From assembly GCA_007126675.1 (NCBI GenBank), contig SLAU01000298.1, forward strand, positions 1 to 5,366: 5,366 nt of DNA, written 5' to 3'. The position numbers were made by a program, and so were the translations under genes. Below the pieces are notes generated by a model. The model saw nothing but the letters and a program-made list of their open reading frames with translations, did not search any database and had not been told where the DNA came from. Positions 1 to 5,366 of the stretch are shown one piece after another. Every line of letters begins with the position of its first letter. Position 1 is the stretch's first letter. The stretch comes from Balneolaceae bacterium. Lineage in GTDB: Bacteria > Bacteroidota > Rhodothermia > Balneolales > Balneolaceae.

Positions 1-149
1 GCTACCTGAACGGCACCGTGGCCGTATGCATCACACTTTACAACGGCAAGCATCTTTTTTCTGGGATAGTGTGATTTTATCGTCTCAATGTTTTTGGTGA
101 TCAGGTCCAGCCTGATTTCCGCCCATGATTTTGGAAAGTTGTATATCAA
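1..149 (-). CDS. alr: Alanine racemase, N-terminal fragment cut by the window edge
   Basis: This is the first 49 codons of a PLP-dependent alanine racemase, which interconverts L- and D-alanine in the cytoplasm for peptidoglycan synthesis. The fragment shows the family's opening W-A-E-I-R-L-D-L (about residues 9-16) and then VVKCDAYGHG. In this family the lysine of that second motif (here K38) forms the Schiff base with PLP. No in-frame ATG lies just upstream, and the frame stays open back into the preceding gene. I therefore chose TTG at 149-147, which overlaps the oxidoreductase stop codon as TTGA and has an AGGA ribosome-binding site 7 nt upstream. From that start the motifs fall at normal positions for Alr. 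The protein begins directly with the racemase domain, so it is not the C-terminal part of a MurF-Alr fusion; what follows downstream is outside the window. Family identity is firm; the exact start is inferred. Confidence 0.9.
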   Translation of the reverse strand, partial: MIYNFPKSWAEIRLDLITKNIETIKSHYPRKKMLAVVKCDAYGHGAVQV

Positions 150-1756
150 TTTCTTGTCCTGAAAATTTTTCGCTTTTTGTTTTTTTTCAAAATTACATTT
201 GCCGCATTGTAACCTGCTGCACCAAAAACCCCGCCTCCCGGATGGCACGACGCGCTCGACAGATATAAATTTTCAATCGGTGTTTCATATTGGCTCAATT
301 CCGGAGTTGGACGAAACATAAACATCTGATCAAAATTCATCTCAACATGCATTACGTTACCTCGCAAAAGCCCGTGCTTTCGCTCAATGTCGAGCGGGGT
401 CTGAATATACCAGTCAATAAGTTTATTTTTCATGTTTGGCGCATATTTTACCACTACATCATAAATTTTTTCCGCTTCCCGTTCTCTGATATCATCCCAG
501 CTCAAACCATTAGCAAGCTCATATGGATGCCACTGCGCCCAGGCAAACAATGTGTGCTTTCCGTCTTTGGCAACTTCCGGATCAATCTTCGAAAATGTCA
601 TTGCCAGCACGGCAGGATCATCAGGCGGCAGCTTTTTCATATAATCACCAATCGCGCGCTCCATATATTCCGTTGATGGCGCCAAAAGCTGCATTCCGTT
701 ATGAATGTAAGGATCATCGGGGCAGGCAGTATACACCGGCAGCTCTTCTACCGCACAGCGAATCACCATTCCAAAGCCATTGCCGATCTGCACATTTTCT
801 ACCTTTTGGAAAAGATCGGGTGATAAATGTTCACGCCCCACCATTTTGCACATGGTAGTTTGCACATGAGCGTTTGAAATCAGCAGGTCGGCTTTGTAAT
901 ATGTGCCATCATTAGTAACTGCACCTGTCGCTTTCCCATCTGATATATCAATTTTTTCTACCGGTCTGTTAGGGATGATTTCTCCGCCATGATCTTCTAT
1001 TAATTTTGCCATTGCCTGTGTAAGCATTCCGCTGCCGCCCTTTGGGTGTTTGGCACCGCTTTGATGAAGCATCGACTGCCATCCAGCAAAATCTCCGGTG
1101 GCAGACTGATCCGGAACCGGCCCTGATTGTGCTGCAAACCAGGTGATTGCCGCCTGCATATAAGGGCTTCGGAATGAACGCTTCACTTCCTGCCCGTAAC
1201 TGCCAAGTATCCGCTGCAGACCGGCCATCTGTTCCCCTTTCTTGAACATCGATCCGTCACGAATTTGACCTTTCGCCATCTCGGTGATGATATTTTTTCC
1301 TGTCGGAGGCACCATAAAAGATTTGAGTACACCCTTATTGATCTTACCCCAGAAATCCACAAACTCCTTGTAATTCGCAACATCTTCGGGCGCAATTTTA
1401 GCAATCGATTCAAGTGTTCGGTCAAGATCTTTAAAAAAGTGAATCACCCCTTTTCCATCCGGGATTGGATAGCTCATCATCGGGTCCATTTCGATATACT
1501 CGAGTCCGTAATCTGTAAGCCCCAGCTCCTCAATTATCCCGGTTTGATGAATCATAATATGTACCGACGAACCCACATCCATCCGGAATCCGGCTGGGTT
1601 TTCATCAGACCTGAACATCGTTTCAGTACAAACTGCCCCGCCAATGGTATCACGCCTTTCCAAAACTCCGACTTTCATTCCTGATTTTGCGAGGTAACAG
1701 CCTGTTATCAGTCCGTTATGTCCAGAACCGATAATTAATGCATCAAAATGTTTCAT
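146..1756 (-). CDS. FAD-dependent oxidoreductase, carotenoid ketolase/desaturase-like (CrtO/CrtI/PYROXD2 superfamily)
   Basis: This 536-residue flavoprotein belongs to the phytoene desaturase-like amine oxidase superfamily. The N-terminus carries the Rossmann dinucleotide-binding motif G10-S-G-H-N-G15. An acidic residue ending the second strand (E33) would bind the FAD ribose, and a G-G pair sits at 39-40. The C-terminus carries the family's FAD-closing motif HPGGGVFGAAGYNAA (about 505-519), preceded by NLYLSSAS. From memory, length and colinear segments resemble the CrtO-type beta-carotene ketolase: a YGLEY segment near 80, PKGGSGMLTQAM near 240, and GNVMHVEMNFDQM plus RPTPEL near the end. 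PYROXD2-like proteins share these features, so the substrate is not settled. A carotenoid or other polyisoprenoid is a reasonable inference. No other carotenoid gene is in the window. The basic tail (KKNKKRKIFRTRN) overlaps the alr start signals. The ATG at 1756 lies about 25 nt below a good promoter candidate and has no obvious Shine-Dalgarno sequence. Confidence 0.85.
   Translation of the reverse strand: MKHFDALIIGSGHNGLITGCYLAKSGMKVGVLERRDTIGGAVCTETMFRSDENPAGFRMDVGSSVHIMIHQTGIIEELGLTDYGLEYIEMDPMMSYPIPDGKGVIHFFKDLDRTLESIAKIAPEDVANYKEFVDFWGKINKGVLKSFMVPPTGKNIITEMAKGQIRDGSMFKKGEQMAGLQRILGSYGQEVKRSFRSPYMQAAITWFAAQSGPVPDQSATGDFAGWQSMLHQSGAKHPKGGSGMLTQAMAKLIEDHGGEIIPNRPVEKIDISDGKATGAVTNDGTYYKADLLISNAHVQTTMCKMVGREHLSPDLFQKVENVQIGNGFGMVIRCAVEELPVYTACPDDPYIHNGMQLLAPSTEYMERAIGDYMKKLPPDDPAVLAMTFSKIDPEVAKDGKHTLFAWAQWHPYELANGLSWDDIREREAEKIYDVVVKYAPNMKNKLIDWYIQTPLDIERKHGLLRGNVMHVEMNFDQMFMFRPTPELSQYETPIENLYLSSASCHPGGGVFGAAGYNAANVILKKNKKRKIFRTRN
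157..160 (-). promoter_or_regulatory. Shine-Dalgarno site deciding the TTG start of alr
   Basis: The minus strand reads AGGA, then 7 nt, then TTG at 149-147. It lies inside the last codons of the upstream oxidoreductase. This is the clearest ribosome-binding site in the window and supports the non-ATG start, with translational coupling across the TTGA overlap. Confidence 0.6.
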
Positions 1757-1772
1757 TTTACGTATTCAATTT

Positions 1773-1801
1773 TTGATAGTGGAATCGAAATTATCTTTTA
1801 T
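1773..1801 (+). promoter_or_regulatory. Possible promoter of the sppA operon
   Basis: TTGATA (1773-1778), 17 nt, then TTTTAT (1796-1801) on the plus strand. An alternative -10 of Bacteroidota type, TATCTTTT, lies at 1792-1799. The match is weaker than the opposing one, and it would give a leader of roughly 65 nt. It overlaps the oxidoreductase promoter almost completely, so polymerase could probably not occupy both at once. Confidence 0.25.
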
Positions 1802-1816
1802 TAAGTTTCACAACAA
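1788..1816 (-). promoter_or_regulatory. Predicted promoter of the oxidoreductase-alr unit
   Basis: On the minus strand TTGTTG (1816-1811) is followed after exactly 17 nt by TAATTT (1793-1788). The -10 region, extended to TAATTTCG, also matches the Bacteroidota TAnnTTTG box with one mismatch. The expected transcript start near 1781 leaves a leader of about 25 nt before the ATG at 1756. This is a by-eye match only. Confidence 0.45.
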
Positions 1817-1873
1817 ACAGTTCCGTAATCAAATTCATCAAACCGGAAAAATAGTAACGCTAATTAAATAAAC

Positions 1874-3661
1874 ATGAATTTTTTAAAAACACTGCTTGCC
1901 TCCATATTAGGCACATTACTCGCATTTATTCTTCTGTTTCTCATCGTGATGGGAATAGTAGTCAGCAGTTCAACTGATCCCGAGCCTTATGTAAGATCAA
2001 ATACTGTTCTGAATATCAAAATATCCGGTGATATTCCGGCACGTATCTCACCTGATCCGTTCGAAGATCTGTTCAGTTCAAGGGTTGGCGACAGGGTTTC
2101 GCTGCAATCTCTGAAAAGAAATCTCGAGAAAGCTGCCGCTGACGATAATATTGCGGGCGTGTTGGTAGAAATCAACCAGGTATTTGCATCCTGGCCAAAT
2201 TTGGAAACCGCTTACGGATACTTTGAAGAATTTAGAGAAAGTGGAAAATTTCTCTATTTCAATACTGATGATATCGGGATGAATGAGCGGGCATACTTCC
2301 TGGCCTCTACTGCCGACTCTATCTTTTCTCCGCCTGAAACCAATTTTGAGTTCGACGGATTTGTTGCGCAACTGACATTCTACAGAGAGTTTTTAGACAA
2401 CATCGGGATTGAGCCGGAGATTTTCAGAGTCGGTAAATATAAATCTGCTGTTGAGCCTTATTTACGCAATGAAAGCTCACCTGAAAGCCGAGAACAGATT
2501 AATGCAATTTTGGATGCAACCACAACCACATTCGTGAATGCTGTTGAGAAGCGCACCGGGAAATCAGCTGATGAGATTCATGATATGCTAAACAGCCCGC
2601 CCATAAACCGGCTTCAATTCGCAGTTGATAACGGACTGATTGATGAGCTTGTTTACAGCAGCGGTGTTGAAGAACATATGAGAAACCGAATTGGTCTTGA
2701 AGAGGATGAGGATCTGAGAACAATCAGTTTCGGAAGATATTCACGTGTTTCAGCTAGAAGCGCAGGCCTTGAAGAAGTGGATACATCAGACAAAATCGCT
2801 GTTATTTACGCATCCGGTATGATTTTACCCCAGCTGGCTGATTCACCCTTTGGCCCGCAGGCTGGTATAAATTATCAATCAGTGAAACGTCAAATAGATT
2901 CTGCACTTGACGATGATAATGTTAAAGCAATTGTTTTGCATGTAAACAGCCCCGGTGGTGCCGCTACCACATCAGATCTGATCTGGAATCATGTGCGTGA
3001 AGCCGCAGAGAAAAAGCCGGTAGTTGCCTCTATGGGTAATGTAGCCGCATCCGGCGGATATTATATCGCAATTGGAGCCGATACAGTTGTAGCATCACCA
3101 AACACGGTTACCGGATCCATCGGTATCTTTAACCTGATGTTTAACGCAGAGGAATTATACAATGATAAACTTGGCATTCGGTTCGAATCATTGCCGACTC
3201 ACGAATATTCCGATCTGTTTAACCTTACAAGACCCCTTACATCATCTGAAGCGCGAGTGATGCAGAAAAACATTGAGAATGGTTATGAATCGTTCCTCAA
3301 TGTTGTGGCTGAGTCGCGCGGTATGACACGGGATGAAGTACATGAAGTAGCACAGGGTCGTGTATGGACCGGCGAAGCTGCACTTGAAGCCGGACTGATA
3401 GATCTGGTCGGAGATCTCGATTATGCAATAGGAATAGCAGCAGAAATGGCAGAAATCGAAGAGTATAATCTGGACATCTATCCCAAGCGAAAAGATCTGT
3501 TTGAATCACTATTCGGTTCAGCCAATACACGAATTGAAAGCTGGGTAAGAAGCTGGATTCCGGGGCCGGTTCAACAGGATGTGCAGGATTTTCAGTTTCT
3601 GCTAGATCATCCAGCCGGAATGAACTGGGCACTGCTGCCGATACACTTCGAAATAAACTGA
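1874..3661 (+). CDS. sppA: Signal peptide peptidase SppA, 67K type (S49 serine protease)
   Basis: This membrane-anchored protease of family S49 degrades signal peptides left after protein export, with its active site on the outer face of the cytoplasmic membrane. At 595 residues it is the long form with two tandem S49 domains. A single hydrophobic segment (about 7-31) anchors the N-terminus. The N-terminal domain carries the catalytic lysine K190 in RVGKYKSAVEPYL. The C-terminal domain starts near residue 307 (DKIAVIYASG) and contains HVNSPGG, the nucleophile S393 in NVAASGGYY, and TGSIGIF (413-419). The 203-residue gap between lysine and serine agrees with E. coli SppA (K209 and S409), so it should be active. 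The ATG is chosen because it places the membrane segment directly at the N-terminus. No strong Shine-Dalgarno sequence is visible; the region before the start is AT-rich. It is the first gene of a probable three-gene operon, with the next gene 2 bp away. Confidence 0.96.
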   Translation: MNFLKTLLASILGTLLAFILLFLIVMGIVVSSSTDPEPYVRSNTVLNIKISGDIPARISPDPFEDLFSSRVGDRVSLQSLKRNLEKAAADDNIAGVLVEINQVFASWPNLETAYGYFEEFRESGKFLYFNTDDIGMNERAYFLASTADSIFSPPETNFEFDGFVAQLTFYREFLDNIGIEPEIFRVGKYKSAVEPYLRNESSPESREQINAILDATTTTFVNAVEKRTGKSADEIHDMLNSPPINRLQFAVDNGLIDELVYSSGVEEHMRNRIGLEEDEDLRTISFGRYSRVSARSAGLEEVDTSDKIAVIYASGMILPQLADSPFGPQAGINYQSVKRQIDSALDDDNVKAIVLHVNSPGGAATTSDLIWNHVREAAEKKPVVASMGNVAASGGYYIAIGADTVVASPNTVTGSIGIFNLMFNAEELYNDKLGIRFESLPTHEYSDLFNLTRPLTSSEARVMQKNIENGYESFLNVVAESRGMTRDEVHEVAQGRVWTGEAALEAGLIDLVGDLDYAIGIAAEMAEIEEYNLDIYPKRKDLFESLFGSANTRIESWVRSWIPGPVQQDVQDFQFLLDHPAGMNWALLPIHFEIN

Positions 3662-3663
3662 TT

Positions 3664-4524
3664 ATGAAAACAGGCAGGTTCTCGATAGAGCAGCTGAGTG
3701 AGGGGTTTTTTGAACTGTTTAAAGATGGTTCATTCATCAAAATGGATCCCTCTCGTCTGGATGATCTGGAAACAGATCCTTCTTTAGGCGTTTACTCTTC
3801 TGCAATCGGCATTGATCCTGTTCTGATATCAGATGGTGAATTTAACGTAGTCGTTGACCCCGGTCTCGGCTGGGGACTCGATCATTCCAGTTCCTATAAA
3901 AACACTTCGAACATCATTACCAATCTCGATATTTTCGGCTTGCGGCCCCAGGATATCGACTTTGTAATTTTAACTCACCTGCATTTTGATCATGCTGCCG
4001 GATGCACATTTGTAAATGCCGATTCAGAAACATCGCTCACGTTTCCAAATGCCAAATACCTGGTCAGGCAGGATGAATGGGAGTTTGCCGTACATCAGCA
4101 GATAACAAAAAGCGACATAACACCGGGCGCCGGCTACAAACTTGATGAGTTCTACAAAATAGCCGCTGAAAACCGTTTTGAGTTTATCACACACGATGAA
4201 ATTGAAGTTATAAACGGGATAAAAATGATCAAGAGTGCAGGCCATACGCCGGGCCATCAAATAGTAAAAATAGAGAGCGGCGGTGATACAGCGTATATTT
4301 TAGGAGACCTGATTCCAACAGAATATCATCTGAACCATTATGCTATGAAACTGATTGATTATGATCAGATTCAGGCAAAAAAGTTTAAAACGCTGCTTTT
4401 AAAACAGGCTCTCAAAGAAGATGCACGCCTTTATTTTTATCACTCTCTGTTCAATAAAACCGGAAGGCTGGCTAAAGACCGCCACAGAAATTATGTGCTG
4501 GTTGATGAGAAACGAAAGTTTTGA
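3664..4524 (+). CDS. Metallo-beta-lactamase-fold hydrolase (HxHxDH), substrate unknown
   Basis: This is a 286-residue MBL-fold metal-dependent hydrolase. The zinc-binding set is complete: H105-x-H107-x-D109-H110 in THLHFDHAAG, H194 in SAGHTPGHQ, the bridging D215 in YILGDLIP, and a late histidine H260 in YFYHS. The arrangement with two metal sites and a long N-terminal part before the HxHxDH motif resembles the lactonase/glyoxalase-II-like branch that includes AHL lactonases. The subgroup cannot be fixed by eye, and quorum-quenching activity should not be assumed. There is no signal peptide or membrane segment, so it is probably cytoplasmic. The ATG starts 2 bp after the sppA stop without a visible Shine-Dalgarno sequence, which suggests co-transcription and translation reinitiated after sppA. 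Fold and metal binding are certain; the reaction is not. Confidence 0.9.
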   Translation: MKTGRFSIEQLSEGFFELFKDGSFIKMDPSRLDDLETDPSLGVYSSAIGIDPVLISDGEFNVVVDPGLGWGLDHSSSYKNTSNIITNLDIFGLRPQDIDFVILTHLHFDHAAGCTFVNADSETSLTFPNAKYLVRQDEWEFAVHQQITKSDITPGAGYKLDEFYKIAAENRFEFITHDEIEVINGIKMIKSAGHTPGHQIVKIESGGDTAYILGDLIPTEYHLNHYAMKLIDYDQIQAKKFKTLLLKQALKEDARLYFYHSLFNKTGRLAKDRHRNYVLVDEKRKF

Positions 4525-4556
4525 GCCTCGATAATGACTAAAGCATCACGGAACTG

Positions 4557-5198
4557 ATGGCATCAAAACATTCCTTCATTTCAGCAAAAGAGTCTTCATG
4601 GTTCATCTCTGTTTTTGACCTATACTGCAGACTGTTATTCAGGAGGAGGTTCAGTAAAATTCATCTCAATAATGAGTATAGCGGTTATGCAGAGAACAAA
4701 ACGATCTATTACCTGAACCATAGTTCCTGGTGGGATGGGTTGATACCTTTTTATCTGAATCAGAAAATATTCAGGCAAAATGCCCGCGGAATGATGGAAG
4801 ACAAACAGCTTAACAGGTACAAATTTTTTCGCCGTCTGGGTGTATTCTCGATTAACTTATCAGATGCCCGGTCTTCGCTCCGCTCACTCAGGTATGCGGT
4901 TGAATCGATGGGCCGGGAGAATTCGGCACTTTATATCTATCCCCAGGGTGAAATTGTACCGTTTACTGCGGAAGAAATCAGGTTCAAAAAAGGTTTGGGA
5001 TGGATTGCAAAGCAGTGCCCGAATGCCGATTTAGTCCCCATAGCCATTTACATCCATACGATGAAAAGCGATAAACCAGAGCTGGTTATCCGCATTGGCA
5101 AGCCGGTTGAAACAGACCGTGAACAGGATGCAGACGATTTGAACCGGGAGCTGGAGTCTTCATTGCTTAAACTTATGAGAGAAACAGTGGGTGGTTAA
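4557..5198 (+). CDS. PlsC-like lysophospholipid/glycerol acyltransferase family protein
   Basis: This 213-residue member of the PlsC/LPLAT family transfers an acyl chain from acyl-CoA or acyl-ACP to a hydroxyl acceptor, typically lysophosphatidic acid, at the inner membrane. The catalytic HX4D motif is H55-S-S-W-W-D60, and YPQGEI (128-133) stands where classical PlsC has FPEGT. A basic N-terminal stretch (LLFRRRFSK) and the segment RGMMED...FFRRLGVFSI correspond to the conserved blocks between these motifs. No clear membrane span is visible, so association with the membrane may be peripheral. The length is slightly short for PlsC but normal for this compact subgroup. The SSWWDG and PQGE variants suggest a different acceptor from standard PlsC; an acylated lipid or glycosylated carotenoid is possible but unproven. 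It lies 32 bp after the MBL hydrolase, probably in the same transcript. Its ATG overlaps the stop of a 7-codon mini-ORF (4534-4557). Confidence 0.88.
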   Translation: MASKHSFISAKESSWFISVFDLYCRLLFRRRFSKIHLNNEYSGYAENKTIYYLNHSSWWDGLIPFYLNQKIFRQNARGMMEDKQLNRYKFFRRLGVFSINLSDARSSLRSLRYAVESMGRENSALYIYPQGEIVPFTAEEIRFKKGLGWIAKQCPNADLVPIAIYIHTMKSDKPELVIRIGKPVETDREQDADDLNRELESSLLKLMRETVGG

Positions 5199-5212
5199 GC
5201 TGTCAGGTTGCT

Positions 5213-5300
5213 AATCTGCGCAACTCTGCGTGCCATCTGCGGTACTCTGCGAGAGGTTCTCGCAGAGTTTCGCAGAGCAATGCGCTGAGTTTCGCGGATT
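5213..5300 (+). repeat. Long interrupted palindrome built of CTCTGCG / CGCAGAG units
   Basis: TCTGCG occurs at 5215, 5225, 5236 and 5246, and inverted units start at 5261 (CGCAGA), 5271 (CGCAGA), 5283 (CGCTGA) and 5293 (CGCGGA). Spacing is 10-12 nt throughout. The core is a perfect 11-bp stem (5244-5254 with 5258-5268) with loop GGT. The outer units also pair, separated by small bulges: 5236-5241 with 5271-5276, then about 5222-5230 with 5283-5291 with one mismatch, then about 5213-5220 with 5293-5300. It begins 14 nt after the acyltransferase stop. With no T-run after the stem it is not a standard intrinsic terminator, but it could protect or define the transcript 3' end. It looks like an interspersed extragenic palindrome. 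Confidence 0.75.
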
Positions 5301-5309
5301 GAAGAATCC
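5296..5309 (+). repeat. Small hairpin GGATT-GAAG-AATCC
   Basis: A 5-bp stem (5296-5300 with 5305-5309) closes a GAAG tetraloop. Its left arm shares bases with the outer arm of the long palindrome, so the two structures would compete at their junction. It is short enough to be a chance palindrome. Confidence 0.35.
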
Positions 5310-5330
5310 AATAGTGAATCAGGTGATTAG

Positions 5331-5354
5331 TGGCGCAAGCGGGCGCTTGCACCA
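5331..5354 (+). repeat. GC-rich REP-like hairpin
   Basis: TGG-C-GCAAGC, loop GGGC, then GCTTGC-A-CCA. Six pairs are perfect (5335-5340 with 5345-5350), then one C/A mismatch, then three more pairs (5331-5333 with 5352-5354). There is no following T-run before the window end. Its compact shape, intergenic position and closeness to the long palindrome resemble REP-type elements, but copy number elsewhere in the genome cannot be seen here. Confidence 0.55.
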
Positions 5355-5366
5355 GCAACTGACACC

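Noticed and set aside
1265..1684. 139-codon plus-strand open frame opposite the oxidoreductase
   Set aside because: It lies wholly antisense to a gene with clear family motifs, and its translation shows no recognisable domain and a composition typical of antisense reading. The frames at 290-676 and 523-858 were dropped for the same reason.
1821..1848. TTCCG ... CGGAA inverted repeat in the divergent spacer as an operator
   Set aside because: The arms are only 5 nt with an 18-nt gap, which is easily expected by chance, and no regulator gene is nearby.
3297..3740. 147-codon minus-strand open frame across the sppA/MBL junction
   Set aside because: It is antisense to the conserved C-terminal part of SppA and the start of the hydrolase, has no known motif, and has no separate spacer or promoter.
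5244..5270. Intrinsic terminator for the sppA operon
   Set aside because: The stem is strong, but it is followed by only three T bases and then more stem sequence, so the required U-tract is missing. A role in 3'-end protection remains possible.
5213..5300. CRISPR-like array
   Set aside because: The units are only 6-7 nt, the gaps are 3-6 nt, and half of the units are inverted. No 20-40 nt repeat/spacer pattern exists and no cas gene is in view.
1..5366. A defence system, prophage or other new multi-gene system
   Set aside because: All complete genes belong to recognisable housekeeping-type families with intact motifs, and the window shows no mobile gene, toxin-antitoxin pair, tRNA or attachment-like repeats.

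Overview
This 5.4 kb window looks like ordinary bacterial chromosome with moderate base composition and tight gene packing. Weak or absent Shine-Dalgarno sequences at most starts, a -10 box resembling the Bacteroidota type and the protein flavours suggest a Bacteroidota-like lineage, perhaps Balneolota/Rhodothermota. This placement is inference from style only; there is no rRNA or other marker gene here.

The layout is two divergent transcription units around a 117 bp spacer (1757-1873). Leftwards (minus strand) runs a CrtO/CrtI-like FAD-dependent oxidoreductase (1756-146). It is followed, with a TTGA stop/start overlap, by the first 49 codons of an alanine racemase (alr), which is cut by the window edge. 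The racemase fragment is recognised from its W-A-E-I-x-L-D-L start and its PLP-lysine motif VVKCDAYGHG.

Rightwards (plus strand) runs a probable three-gene operon. It holds a full-length 67K-type signal peptide peptidase SppA (1874-3661) with both catalytic residues, an HxHxDH metallo-beta-lactamase-fold hydrolase only 2 bp downstream (3664-4524), and a small PlsC-like acyltransferase 32 bp further on (4557-5198). SppA and the acyltransferase point to the cell envelope. The hydrolase substrate is unknown, and the oxidoreductase may act on a carotenoid or other isoprenoid.

The last 168 bp (5199-5366) contain no gene but are densely palindromic. An ~88-nt interrupted hairpin is built from four TCTGCG and four inverted CGCAGA-like units spaced about one helical turn apart. 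It is followed by a small GGATT/AATCC hairpin and then a second GC-rich hairpin. This looks like an interspersed extragenic palindrome and is the most unusual structure in the window. I saw no CRISPR, insertion sequence, RNA gene, defence system or clearly new biological system.
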